From Enterococcus sp. 9E7_DIV0242 (GTDB lineage: Bacteria; Bacillota; Bacilli; Lactobacillales; Enterococcaceae), in NCBI RefSeq assembly GCF_002140975.2, contig NZ_CP147247.1, positions 1,612,001 through 1,676,000 on the forward strand: a stretch of DNA of 64,000 bases. The letters run 5' to 3'. Below the pieces are notes generated by a model. That model was not told the origin of the DNA. It searched no databases and worked only from the letters and a program-made list of their open reading frames with translations. The translations under genes and the position numbers were made by a program. This document shows positions 27,419 through 35,786 of this stretch, in pieces. Position 1 is the stretch's first letter; every line of letters starts with the position of its first letter.

Positions 27419-27687
27419 AATTATTAGGATAGCTTTCCATTATACAACTGTTGGTTATAGTCTATGCGTAGCAAAGAAGGAGGAATGAAATCGCAGGCGC
27501 TTAAAATTCAGATCTTTATTTCTACATATGATTATGACAATCATATTGAATAGCTCTCAAAAAAAGTTGTGTTAGCAAACTCGCTTATCTCCTAAAAATG
27601 AAAGATAAGAAAAAAACTATCTACTATGTTTAAATAAAATCAAAAAATACATCCAGTTGAATTTCATGTAAAACTATACTATCTAAA
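27419..27687. other. AT-rich intergenic DNA, no gene seen
   Basis: It holds no frame with properly spaced ribosome binding site. A 22-codon frame begins one base after AAGGAGGA near 27487, too close for normal initiation. I see no repeats here. Confidence 0.4.
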
Positions 27688-27728
27688 AAATAAAAAGCTG
27701 AAAACCTTGATATAAAAAGGCTTTCAGC
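27688..27728 (-). terminator. Terminator of tRNA-Arg
   Basis: On the minus strand GCTGAAAGCCTT and AAGGTTTTCAGC pair around TTTATATC, followed by TTTTTATTTTTT. Confidence 0.8.
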
Positions 27729-27741
27729 GTAATGTCTATGA

Positions 27742-27813
27742 CATCCCCTGCTGGAATCGAACCAGCAACTAGGTCTTAGGAGGACCTTGTTATATCCATT
27801 TAACTAAGGGGAT
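27742..27813 (-). tRNA. tRNA-Arg (anticodon CCT)
   Basis: It folds by hand into a complete cloverleaf of 72 nt: acceptor ATCCCCT/AGGGGAT, D-stem GTTA/TAAC, anticodon stem AGGTC/GACCT with loop CTCCTAA (anticodon CCT, for AGG), T-stem GCTGG/CCAGC with loop TTCGATT, discriminator G. CCA is not encoded. tRNA-Arg(CCT) genes are frequent integration sites. Confidence 0.93.
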
Positions 27814-27837
27814 AGATTAAATTTAGAAGTGTGCCAT

Positions 27838-27892
27838 AATGCCCGCTTAAAAGAGTACTGTTATATGCATTTAGCTCAGAGGTATGATTGGG
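27838..27892 (-). pseudogene. Decayed tRNA-like fragment upstream of tRNA-Arg
   Basis: On the minus strand TACCTCTGAGCTAAATGCAT and ATAACAGTACTC resemble the 5' half of the neighbouring tRNA (CCCCTTAGTTAAATGGATAT, AACAAGGTC). The acceptor and anticodon stems no longer pair and the T arm is missing. Probably a relic of a second tRNA gene or of an integration event. Confidence 0.4.
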
Positions 27893-28152
27893 ATTCTTCA
27901 ATTTTTCTGTTCCAAAACTAGCACCTATTACAAATCAACTTTGTACAAATGCTTGAATCTTTCCGAACAGCTTCGACTATAAAAAAAAATCCTGCAAGTT
28001 ATATTTTACTGTGCGAATCTGCTTCTGTCAATTGCTCCTGTTACTCTACGCTACTTATTTATTCCCTTTTCTCTATCTTCAAGCAAAAAAATCGCAAAGC
28101 TCCAGACCCAGTGCTATGATTGATATAAGAAGAAACAAGGGAGTGTTGCAGT

Positions 28153-28281
28153 ATGACAGATAAATCCAAAGAAGAAGTTTTTGCTGAACGTCAAGACAAT
28201 TACAAACAGGAAAAGGAACAAATCTTCAAGAAAGCCTTGAAGGAAGAAGAGAAGAAGAAAGAAAAAGAAGAAAAGAAATAA
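28153..28281 (+). CDS. Small highly charged protein (42 aa)
   Basis: The frame encodes MTDKSKEEVFAERQDNYKQE followed by a Lys/Glu-rich helix ending EEKKKEKEEKK. AAGGGAG lies before the ATG, an extended -10 (TGC-TATGAT, 28112-28120) lies about 30 bases upstream and a strong terminator follows, so it looks like a genuine gene. The composition suggests a single charged helix. The function is unknown; I recall no family. Confidence 0.65.
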   Translation: MTDKSKEEVFAERQDNYKQEKEQIFKKALKEEEKKKEKEEKK

Positions 28282-28286
28282 ACACT

Positions 28287-28319
28287 AGCCCCGGTCACTA
28301 ATTTTACGTGTCCGGGGCT
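28287..28319. terminator. Bidirectional terminator
   Basis: AGCCCCGG and CCGGGGCT form an 8-bp GC stem. GTTGTCTTTT follows on the plus strand. It lies between two convergent genes. Confidence 0.8.
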
Positions 28320-28336
28320 GTTGTCTTTTATCTTCA

Positions 28337-29518
28337 TCAAAAATAGTCTTCTAATATTGGTTTTCCTGCTGGCAGCAGTGCCGCTAACTTTTCAACCTGT
28401 GCTTCTTCGCCAACCAATCGTTGATGGAAGTGAAGGATTGCACCTGAACGATACCCCATAAAGAGCTGTGTCCAGCTTTGAATCGTTGCACTTAGGCTCT
28501 TTTCATCTACTGATTCCTTCACCTTACGTATCTCCGCTTTGCCATTGACAACTTTCAATTCCCAGACGCCTTCATTCCACGAACCAAACTCATCTGTCAC
28601 GTTTAAGTAAAAAATGTTTTCTGAGCTGGAAGCTTTAAATGGATAATCGGATAAAAACGTTTGAAAATCAACAATTCGTCCCATCATATAAGGCTTAAGA
28701 TGCATATCTAACAATGGCGACGGAATCAACCAGCTCAAATCTTCACCAGTAAATCCTTTTTTGAAATAAAATTGATGAGTTGCCCCATTGTGTGATCCAA
28801 TAAATCTCGCCAACGCCATATAGCCTGCTTGGCTTAACGCTTGCCATTCAATGATCGTAAAGCGTTCTACATTGGTTTGATAGACCACATAACCCTCTGC
28901 TTTTCCTTGCTCATTTTCATAAATTGCAAAGCGATAGTCATTCCCTAAGGCAAATTTATATTCTTGCCACCAGTCTTCACGTTTCAAGCCACCACGCTGC
29001 ACCTCTGCTATTTGACTGTAAATCGAATCAATAACCTCTTTAGCCTGTTCCCAGCCCGTACGGTGGACTTTACCAGCTACTGCACGGATATTTGGCCAAT
29101 TTATTGGATCAATCGTGTACTCGATCTGTTCGAAAATCTGCTCGTAGCCATAACGGCGATAAAAAGGGTATGAAAACGGCGCTAGATACGATAATGCTGT
29201 TTTCTCCTCTGCCAAATCTGCCAGCATTTTTTTCATTAACGCCGTAATCCCGCCTTGCCCTCTATACTCAGGATAAGAAGAAACACAACCAATTCCGGCC
29301 ATCTTATATTCAACACCATGAAAGTTCGTTATAAATGGCGTAGCCAATAATTGACTCGTCAGCTGCTCACCATCAAAAGATCCATAGCAAGCTGAGCGTT
29401 CAGTGACCCAATCAAAGCGTTTTCTACGTTTCTCTGTTGTTTCTGAGTTGAATGCATAGGCCGCCAGCTCAAACATTTGCTGTGTATCTTCTAGTGTCAT
29501 TTTACGAATATTTTCCAC
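28337..29518 (-). CDS. Eis-like GNAT N-acetyltransferase
   Basis: 393 residues, about the length of the Eis family (two GNAT folds plus an SCP2-like C-terminal domain). MAGIGCVSSYPEYRGQGGIT holds the acetyl-CoA loop, and YPFYRRYGYEQIFEQIEY is a typical GNAT beta-bulge region. Eis proteins acetylate amines, including aminoglycosides and peptides; the substrate here is not predictable. I start at GTG 29518 (AAAGGGG ten nt upstream), giving MENIRKMTLEDTQQM. The frame opens at a TTG (29539) that sits on the Shine-Dalgarno itself. Confidence 0.85.
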   Translation of the reverse strand: MENIRKMTLEDTQQMFELAAYAFNSETTEKRRKRFDWVTERSACYGSFDGEQLTSQLLATPFITNFHGVEYKMAGIGCVSSYPEYRGQGGITALMKKMLADLAEEKTALSYLAPFSYPFYRRYGYEQIFEQIEYTIDPINWPNIRAVAGKVHRTGWEQAKEVIDSIYSQIAEVQRGGLKREDWWQEYKFALGNDYRFAIYENEQGKAEGYVVYQTNVERFTIIEWQALSQAGYMALARFIGSHNGATHQFYFKKGFTGEDLSWLIPSPLLDMHLKPYMMGRIVDFQTFLSDYPFKASSSENIFYLNVTDEFGSWNEGVWELKVVNGKAEIRKVKESVDEKSLSATIQSWTQLFMGYRSGAILHFHQRLVGEEAQVEKLAALLPAGKPILEDYF

Positions 29519-29599
29519 TATACATCTGCCCCTTTCCAAAAGACAAAAAAGGAAGGAACATTGAGATCAACCTCTTGTTCCATTCCCATATTATTTCAT

Positions 29600-30013
29600 T
29601 TAATAAGAACTTTCTATCTGCTGAAGCATCTTTTTAAACTGTCTCTTCTTAAGAAAACCTATCAACATCCCCACAACCGCATCATTCATCTTTTGCAACG
29701 TTCCAAAGGATTCCATTTTTTCGGTATAATGTACTTCACAAGAATTTTCATCCACCGGTTTAACCGTATACTGAGCAAAATACTCATTTTTTACAGTAGA
29801 CGTTCTATATGCATAGGTTTCATTTTCCACCAATTTTTCAATCTTGATTTTTGCTCGGCTATTTTTAGAAAACTCCTTCACATATTCAAAATTATTTAAT
29901 TGCATGGGTTTCATTTTTTTACCAGTACTTCGATTTACATCAAACAAAATCGATTCAATCACTTTGTCAAAAAAATAGGTGGCTGGTACATTCAATTTTT
30001 TAACGATTTCCAT
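29600..30013 (-). CDS. DUF3284 family protein
   Basis: 137 residues resembling the small SRPBCC-like DUF3284 family: MEIVKKLNVPATYFFDKVIES at the start, YFAQYTVKPVDENSCEVHYTE in the middle and a basic C-terminus (LKKRQFKKMLQQI). Family members are encoded near lactose/cellobiose PTS genes in Firmicutes, as here. The function is unknown. It overlaps the preceding small membrane protein gene by 14 bases and is the last gene of this group. Confidence 0.75.
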   Translation of the reverse strand: MEIVKKLNVPATYFFDKVIESILFDVNRSTGKKMKPMQLNNFEYVKEFSKNSRAKIKIEKLVENETYAYRTSTVKNEYFAQYTVKPVDENSCEVHYTEKMESFGTLQKMNDAVVGMLIGFLKKRQFKKMLQQIESSY

Positions 30014-30203
30014 TCTCTTTCACCTCAGTTTGTTGTTCTTGTTTCTCTCGTTTTCTCCCTTTTAAAAAGAAAAATAATCCAGCGCCAAAAAGTGATGCCG
30101 CAGTGATAATGCTTAAAAAGTCATATACGCCTGTTTTCGCATTTGCACTATACACAAAAATCAACAACCCTATACTCATCAAGAACAGTCCATTTTTTAA
30201 CAT
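30000..30203 (-). CDS. Small two-helix membrane protein (DUF3188-like)
   Basis: 67 residues: helix 1 at about 3-20, helix 2 at about 29-48, then a charged tail (KGRKREKQEQQTEVKENGNR). This matches the layout of DUF3188 proteins. It overlaps DUF3284 by 14 bases, so the two are translationally coupled. The function is unknown. Confidence 0.65.
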   Translation of the reverse strand: MLKNGLFLMSIGLLIFVYSANAKTGVYDFLSIITAASLFGAGLFFFLKGRKREKQEQQTEVKENGNR

Positions 30204-30230
30204 GATTACCAGTCCTATCTAATTAGTAAA

Positions 30231-30449
30231 TTATATAGCAGCCGCTTGGAAGTAAAGAACGCCACCCCAAGGTTGCTCTTTAATCATTTCTTTTGCTTTG
30301 GTCGCTGCTGCTGCTGCGTCACCAGTTACATCAAAAATCAACTTGATGCCTTGTTTTTCTTTAAAGCTATATGTGAAGTCTCCTCCATCGTAGTTGTTTA
30401 GTAGGTCCTTGATTGCATCTTGTTGCATTGCTGAACTAATTCCAATCAT
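30231..30449 (-). CDS. Small conserved-type protein, unknown function
   Basis: 72 residues, soluble and alpha/beta in character (MIGISSAMQQDAIKDLLNNY, FDVTGDAAAAATKAKEMIKE). It lies 223 bases after the PTS IIC gene and 27 bases before the DUF3188-like gene. AAAGGGG precedes the ATG. A perfect palindrome (30534-30551) in the upstream gap may serve its promoter. The family is not recognised. Confidence 0.65.
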   Translation of the reverse strand: MIGISSAMQQDAIKDLLNNYDGGDFTYSFKEKQGIKLIFDVTGDAAAAATKAKEMIKEQPWGGVLYFQAAAI

Positions 30450-30533
30450 CTGTATAATCCCCTTTCAAATTATGTATAAACCGCTTCGCATTAGAAAAAA
30501 TAGTGATTTTTTCTGTAACCTGCGAGCTTTCAA

Positions 30534-30551
30534 ACAAGTAACTTTACTTGT
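30534..30551. promoter_or_regulatory. Perfect 8-2-8 palindrome
   Basis: ACAAGTAA-CT-TTACTTGT lies 85 bases upstream of the 72-residue gene. It looks like a repressor operator for the small-gene group. The binding protein is unknown. Confidence 0.45.
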
Positions 30552-30622
30552 ACGTGTAACTTCAAAAATTCGACTAAGATACATGCATGTTTAAAACTAT
30601 AATACTAAAATTTTAGGATTGA

Positions 30623-30648
30623 GACAATCATCAAAGCAGATGATTGTC
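30623..30648 (-). terminator. Stem-loop after the PTS IIC gene
   Basis: GACAATCATC and GATGATTGTC form a perfect 10-bp stem with a 6-base loop 25 bases after the stop. Only a weak T tract follows on the minus strand, so readthrough is possible. Confidence 0.6.
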
Positions 30649-30672
30649 CCAAAGTCTAAATAATTTACTTGA

Positions 30673-32073
30673 TTAGTCTTTTTCACCTAAAGCTGGGTCC
30701 ATTTTATTCGCTGCAATAACGAATGGCGCCCAGATAGCAAAGGCAACGGCTAAGTTGACTAGAGTCAATACGATTGCTCTCCAGTCACCGGCAGTAGCTA
30801 AGAATCCGCTCAATGCTGTTGGCATTACCCAGATAACATTTACTACAACTGGATTAACAAGTCCAGCCATTGTTGCAAAGTACGCAATTGTTGCAGTTGC
30901 AATTGGTGCAAGAATAAATGGAATACCCAATAATGGGTTCAATACAACTGGTAAACCGAACATTACAGGTTCATTAATGTTGAACAAACCAGGTCCGATT
31001 CCCAAAGTACCGATTGTCTTGTAGTCCGCACGTTTAGAGAAAATTAGAATGGTAATCAAGAGTACTAATGTTACCCCTGCTCCACCAGGCCATACAAATG
31101 CTTCAAATGAACCAGCAACCCATTTGTAAGGAATCGCTTCACCCGTTTGGTAAGCATTTGAGTTCTCTACCATTGCAACACCGTAGATGGATTGCAATAC
31201 AGGACCCATGATATTTGTACCATGTAAACCAAAGAACCATAACACGTGTACAAGTAATACGATAACAAATACTGCTCCGTACCCTTGAGATAAACCAAGT
31301 AATGGAGCTTGAATAGATTCAGAAATCCAGTCAATCAATGGCATACCTACAAAACGTTCAAATAGATAGTAAATCAATCCTGAAACATACAATGCTACAA
31401 CACCAGGGATGATGGCAGCAAATGCTTTAGATACTGCTGGTGGCACTGAATCCGGCATTTTGATAATAACATTTTTCTTCATCAATTTAGCAAAAATAAT
31501 AACTGAAATAAAACCGAAAATCATAGCCGTAAATAGACCTGTACCGCCCATATATTTACTGAATGGGAAATATCCCCACGCACCGGCAGCAATACTTGAA
31601 ACACCATCCGCAGTAGTGATTGTACCACCTGCATCAGTAATCATAGTCGCTGCGTCTTTTGATAACTCACCAGTTAAAGCTAAAGTAGCTGTTGCAGTTT
31701 GTGGAATCCCCATAATAAAAGCAACTAGCGAAACGATCGCTCCTGACAAAGTATCAACCTCATAAGCTTTAGCAAGGTTGTAACCAAATGAAACTGAGAA
31801 TACAACCGCCATGATAGCGAGTGTTCCTGTCCACACCAAGCCGTTGATGGCAATTACAGGTGTAAAGAAGGTTGTGATTGCATTGTCTGCACCAATATAC
31901 GTATTTGGAAAATCACGCATAAACGCATTCAACAGTGTAGCAACAGCCCCCGCCATTGTTGCAGGCATCATTGTGATAAATGCATCACGTAAAGCTACTA
32001 AATGCTTTTCAGAACCAATTTTAGCAGCAACAGGCAGGATGTATTTCTCCATCCAGCTTACTAATCCATTCAT
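30673..32073 (-). CDS. celB: PTS cellobiose/lactose-family transporter subunit IIC
   Basis: 466 residues with about ten membrane helices. The N-terminal MEKYILPVAAKIGSEKHLVALRDAF, HVLWFFGLHGTNIMGPVLQ and FNINEPVMFGLPVVLNP are diagnostic of the LacE/CelB family, where NEPVMFG forms the sugar-binding region. It brings in a beta-glucoside or disaccharide such as cellobiose or chitobiose and phosphorylates it with IIB and IIA. AGGAGGA precedes the ATG. It is the third gene behind a sigma-54 promoter. No glycosidase gene is next to it. The symbol denotes the family; the substrate is unproven. Confidence 0.92.
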   Translation of the reverse strand: MNGLVSWMEKYILPVAAKIGSEKHLVALRDAFITMMPATMAGAVATLLNAFMRDFPNTYIGADNAITTFFTPVIAINGLVWTGTLAIMAVVFSVSFGYNLAKAYEVDTLSGAIVSLVAFIMGIPQTATATLALTGELSKDAATMITDAGGTITTADGVSSIAAGAWGYFPFSKYMGGTGLFTAMIFGFISVIIFAKLMKKNVIIKMPDSVPPAVSKAFAAIIPGVVALYVSGLIYYLFERFVGMPLIDWISESIQAPLLGLSQGYGAVFVIVLLVHVLWFFGLHGTNIMGPVLQSIYGVAMVENSNAYQTGEAIPYKWVAGSFEAFVWPGGAGVTLVLLITILIFSKRADYKTIGTLGIGPGLFNINEPVMFGLPVVLNPLLGIPFILAPIATATIAYFATMAGLVNPVVVNVIWVMPTALSGFLATAGDWRAIVLTLVNLAVAFAIWAPFVIAANKMDPALGEKD

Positions 32074-32204
32074 TTTTGTTCCTCCTATAAATAATTATTT
32101 ATCTAAAGAGAATGTTCCCTTTAAACCAAATCCATAGATAAAACTCCGTTCAAAAAGTTTTCATCTGTTCTCCATCACTCTTCCGTTCAAAAAGAATGGT
32201 GTGC

Positions 32205-32522
32205 TTATTTACTATCCATGTGACGGTAAACGTCAATGATTTCTTTTGCTAAATCTGTGAAAGCAATTGAAGTCATCAAGTGATCTTGACTATGAACAGT
32301 TAATAAAGTAACTGTCATGTTGTTTCCTTGTGCTTCTTGAGTCAATAGACCTGTTTGAGAATGATGCGCTTCAACAAGCGAAGCTTCTGCATCTGCAATT
32401 TTTTGGTCAGCTTCTTCAAAGTTGCCTACTTTAGCTGCAGCAATAGCCTCCATTGCGTCACTTTTGGCATTTCCGCCATACATGATTAAGCCCATGATTG
32501 CTTCTAAATTTTGTTCATCCAT
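32205..32522 (-). CDS. celC: PTS lactose/cellobiose-family subunit IIA
   Basis: 105 residues, all-helical. The GNAKSDAMEAIAAAKVGNFEEAD segment is typical, the phosphorylated His is in LVEAHHSQTGLL, and HSQDHLMTSI follows. It passes phosphate from HPr to IIB. I start at the ATG at 32522, which has AAGGAG eight nt upstream; a start two codons earlier would overlap the Shine-Dalgarno sequence. It lies 37 bases after the IIB gene. Confidence 0.93.
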   Translation of the reverse strand: MDEQNLEAIMGLIMYGGNAKSDAMEAIAAAKVGNFEEADQKIADAEASLVEAHHSQTGLLTQEAQGNNMTVTLLTVHSQDHLMTSIAFTDLAKEIIDVYRHMDSK

Positions 32523-32559
32523 TTTCATTTCTCCTTCGATTATTGATAGTGTATTGGAA

Positions 32560-32877
32560 TTAGCCCATTAATGCGATCGCTTGATCTAGAACTTTTTCAC
32601 CATTCATCATGCCGTAGTCAGCCATGTTGATAACATCCAACGGAATTCCTTTTGGTTCAAGTTTTTGTTCGAATTGCGCTTTCATGAAACGTACTTGTGG
32701 GCCTAAAAGCAATACATTTACATCTTTTGCTTCCAAGTTGTTGTCTGCATCTGACGCTGATACTGCAAAGATATCTGCATCCATTCCACGAGCTTCAGCT
32801 GCTTTTTGCATTTTAGTTACTAGTAAACTTGTACTCATTCCTGCTGAACAAACCAGCATAATCGTTTTTTTTGACAT
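32560..32877 (-). CDS. celA: PTS lactose/cellobiose-family subunit IIB
   Basis: 105 residues. IMLVCSAGMSTSLLVTKMQ holds the phosphorylated Cys of the P-loop-like site. The order IIB-IIA-IIC is that of cel operons. The first gene behind a sigma-54 promoter (32917-32933). I start at the ATG at 32877 (AAGGAG eight nt upstream) rather than the GTG at 32886, which touches the Shine-Dalgarno sequence. Confidence 0.93.
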   Translation of the reverse strand: MSKKTIMLVCSAGMSTSLLVTKMQKAAEARGMDADIFAVSASDADNNLEAKDVNVLLLGPQVRFMKAQFEQKLEPKGIPLDVINMADYGMMNGEKVLDQAIALMG

Positions 32878-32916
32878 GTTGTTCACTCCTTAAGATTTTT
32901 AATTACACTTTTATAT

Positions 32917-32933
32917 AAGCAAGAAGCGTGCCA
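32917..32933 (-). promoter_or_regulatory. Sigma-54 (-24/-12) promoter of the PTS operon
   Basis: TGGCACGCTTCTTGCTT on the minus strand: TGGCAC at -24 and TTGCTT at -12 with the exact spacing of the RpoN consensus. It lies 40 bases before the IIB start. The adjacent regulator gene encodes a sigma-54 activator, which supports the call. Confidence 0.92.
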
Positions 32934-32934
32934 A

Positions 32935-32987
32935 AAAGTGATATAGACCAAACCCTTTGATATCAAGGTTTTGGTCTATATCACTTT
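32935..32987 (-). terminator. Terminator of the sigma-54 activator gene
   Basis: AAAGTGATATAGACCAAA and its near-exact complement (TTTGGTCTATATCACTTT) form a stem of about 17 bp plus an inner CCTTGATATCAAGG. On the minus strand the T run that follows overlaps the base just before the -24 element, so terminator and promoter abut. Confidence 0.8.
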
Positions 32988-32990
32988 GTA

Positions 32991-33034
32991 TTACACACTA
33001 TCCCTTTGCGTTACACACTATCTTTTGTGTGTAA
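32991..33034 (-). promoter_or_regulatory. Upstream activator sites for the LevR-like protein
   Basis: TTACACACTATC occurs at 32991-33002 and 33011-33022, and TGTGTGTAA (33026-33034) is its inverse, so the last two form TTACACA-N8-TGTGTAA. They lie roughly 60-100 bases upstream of the -24 box, the usual place for enhancer sites of sigma-54 activators. Confidence 0.75.
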
Positions 33035-33036
33035 TT

Positions 33037-35739
33037 CTACGATTTAATGATTTTATTTTCTAAGAATATTTTTGTTAGATGTGCCACTTCCGGTTCTGGG
33101 ATTGAAATCCGATACGCCTTCTCTATTGCCATCAGGTTCGTCCGGGCAACATCTGTTTCAAGACGGTTTTTCTTCACGAAGTCAGTCAAACCATCGAAGG
33201 TCTTTGTCTGCTCCCCTTTTAGAATCGAATCTACAAGAAAGGCTAGATGAATCACAATTCCAGCATCCACGCCTGGTTCTACAATAATATGCATGTCTGT
33301 CTGTATTTGATGTACCGTCTTTTGAAGCATCACAATCAGCTTCTGTAGAGAATCAACAGCTGTGATTGTATCACTCAATGATTTTACGATTTTCTCCGTT
33401 GGAACCTCATCTCCGGCAATTCGTTTCAGCATATTCAGCTTCTCATCATCGAAGATATCGTAAGCGGAAAAGAAAGGAATGTTTTGATACTCAACATCGA
33501 CAGTTCCAGCGATCGCTTTGATTTCATATTCTTCCATCAAACTGTCGATATGCTTTTTAAAGGCCTCTCTTTCAAGAAATTGCATCTGAATGATTTCTAC
33601 CTTTTCTTCATCTATTACAGGAAGAATTCGTTGGTACAGTCTAGCAGCAACGCCTTCTCCAGTAAAGCAAGTCACCACGACTGCCTTTTTCACCTGATTC
33701 GGATTTTTCAAGCTGCTTCGGAATTGCTCACGGATGATTCCTTCAAAGGACATTTGGATATTCTGGTAAATATCCTCCAAGCTTCTTCCAACGCCGGCCA
33801 TACGGATTGCTTCTAAAACAATCATCGTACTGGTCATAGAGATAGCCTTCGTCCGTATCCCTGTTTCCTCATAAATCATGTTTCCAAATGAATTCAGTGA
33901 GCCCATATCAGTCAAAAGCAACATACCATTACTCAGTGTTTCCTGATTTTCCACGACATAGCTGCGCAACTGTTCATACATGGTCTGAACTTCCATCGTA
34001 AGCGGCATGTTCATTGCCTTTCCTGTAGATATTCCTAGTAGCTCCTGTGCCGTTTTCAGCATACTCGAAGCAGTGGAATCTCCGTGCATCAAAACAACGA
34101 CTCCCACATTATTCACTTCGATCGTTTCCTTGTTTCCTACATCTATGGAAAGAAACATACTGATAAAACCAATTTCATCAAAAGGAATTTCGATATCGTT
34201 TTCCTCTTCAATAATCGCAGATAGATCGATTGCTACTTGAAACTCATCCTTCATCTGTTTTCGTATATTGTTCAGGTTAGGATGGACAATCATATGACCT
34301 TCTCTAACACGATCGATTGTGCTTTGCAAATGAAGAGCAAATGCAAAGCGTGCATTCTCATTGTATTTTCGAGACAAACGCTTTTCAGCAATATCATACA
34401 AACGATTGGTTGATTTCCAAATACTTTCCGGCAACAGTTCTTTATGAATCGAGCTTTGTGTTAATTCCTCCACATAGGTTTGAAAATAGGCGTCCATATC
34501 TGTCGAAATCAACTCTTCCAAATCAACATTTTCCAAATCATTTTGAGAAAGAGTCGATACTTTTTCCTCAATGTCATTATAGACCTGCATATCTCTTGCT
34601 GGATCTCTGGACCAGACGACCTCATTGGTTCCAGGCTCAAACGTCAAGTAATTGTTTTTAGCATCCACAAAACGATCCAGCCTATCAGAAACTTCCTTGA
34701 TTTTCAGTAAGCCCTTTTGAACTTGTAAAGGCAAATCCTTTTTCCGGATCATTAACGAAGTCGAATTATGCGTTCGATAATGTAGAAATGATTTTGCACA
34801 AACCAATTTTAAGTCACGTTTGACTTGCCCGATATTTCCCTCTGCATCATATAACATAAATGCCAGAACGGCCTCACGCTCAATGTTGATTCGCTGATTC
34901 AGTCGATTAGCCTCCTGCTTGATAAAGAGTGAGATGATATCATAACGCTCATCAAGTGAACGGGCTTCCAAATTAGGCAGCGTAATGGCCATTGGAATAC
35001 GACGATTGAAGGTTGTCAAAAAGCTCTCAGAAGATTCTGTTGTTGCTCCAATGATCTGCACAGATGCATTGTAGGTCTTCCCACTTTCTCCCAACGGACG
35101 ATAAATACCCTTATCAATAAAAGTAAATAGCATTTCTTGTCCTTCCGGAGGTAGTCGATGAATCTCATCAAGAAACAGAACCCCTCCGTCTGCTTCCGAA
35201 ATCAATCCTGGAGTATCATTCTCAGCCCCTGTATATGCACCTTTCTTTACCCCAAAAATATGTCCAAAAAGTAATTGAGGATTTTGGGCATAATCCGCGC
35301 AATTAAACGCAACAAAAGGGGCATTTTCCGGTAATGTCTTAGAGTCTACCGCAAAGTGATACATACATTCCGCAAACAACGATTTCCCTGTCCCAGTCTC
35401 CCCAAAAATAATCGTATGAAGTCCTCTAGGAGGATAAAGAATCGCTGCTTTTGCCTGTTGGATGCTGACCTTCAATGAATCATTCGCTCCGACAAGGTTC
35501 TCAAATGAAACCTCACTTGAATTATCAACATGAATCCGGTCTCCATCCTCTTCAAGCGCAACATCGTAAATGACCGGTCGACCTGTGCTCTTAATAACTG
35601 CGCCTTCCTTTGAAAGCTCACTTAAATATCTGCTTGCATTGCTTCGATCGATCTGCAGCTCTTTTGCAATATCTGCCGCCGTCATACCGATCTTTTTCTT
35701 TTGCAGCAGTGCTAAAATTTCTTCTTTTCTGGATTTCAT
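33037..35739 (-). CDS. LevR/CelR-type sigma-54 activator with PTS regulation domains
   Basis: 900 residues. The N-terminal winged helix spans about 1-60. The AAA+ domain has Walker A GETGTGKS (113-120), the sigma-54 contact loop GAYTGA (167-172) and Walker B GGVLFLDE (185-192). Then come a PRD (about 440-550), an EIIA-Man-like domain (VVVLMHGDSTASSM, about 570-690), an EIIB-like segment (VVTCFTGEGVAARLY) and a second PRD up to the C-terminus. This is LevR architecture: activity is set by PTS phosphorylation and drives the sigma-54 PTS promoter just downstream. GGGAGG precedes the ATG. Confidence 0.93.
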   Translation of the reverse strand: MKSRKEEILALLQKKKIGMTAADIAKELQIDRSNASRYLSELSKEGAVIKSTGRPVIYDVALEEDGDRIHVDNSSEVSFENLVGANDSLKVSIQQAKAAILYPPRGLHTIIFGETGTGKSLFAECMYHFAVDSKTLPENAPFVAFNCADYAQNPQLLFGHIFGVKKGAYTGAENDTPGLISEADGGVLFLDEIHRLPPEGQEMLFTFIDKGIYRPLGESGKTYNASVQIIGATTESSESFLTTFNRRIPMAITLPNLEARSLDERYDIISLFIKQEANRLNQRINIEREAVLAFMLYDAEGNIGQVKRDLKLVCAKSFLHYRTHNSTSLMIRKKDLPLQVQKGLLKIKEVSDRLDRFVDAKNNYLTFEPGTNEVVWSRDPARDMQVYNDIEEKVSTLSQNDLENVDLEELISTDMDAYFQTYVEELTQSSIHKELLPESIWKSTNRLYDIAEKRLSRKYNENARFAFALHLQSTIDRVREGHMIVHPNLNNIRKQMKDEFQVAIDLSAIIEEENDIEIPFDEIGFISMFLSIDVGNKETIEVNNVGVVVLMHGDSTASSMLKTAQELLGISTGKAMNMPLTMEVQTMYEQLRSYVVENQETLSNGMLLLTDMGSLNSFGNMIYEETGIRTKAISMTSTMIVLEAIRMAGVGRSLEDIYQNIQMSFEGIIREQFRSSLKNPNQVKKAVVVTCFTGEGVAARLYQRILPVIDEEKVEIIQMQFLEREAFKKHIDSLMEEYEIKAIAGTVDVEYQNIPFFSAYDIFDDEKLNMLKRIAGDEVPTEKIVKSLSDTITAVDSLQKLIVMLQKTVHQIQTDMHIIVEPGVDAGIVIHLAFLVDSILKGEQTKTFDGLTDFVKKNRLETDVARTNLMAIEKAYRISIPEPEVAHLTKIFLENKIIKS

Positions 35740-35786
35740 GCTTAGCCTCCCTTATGCCCGATGAATCCAAACACAACAGTTAACAA

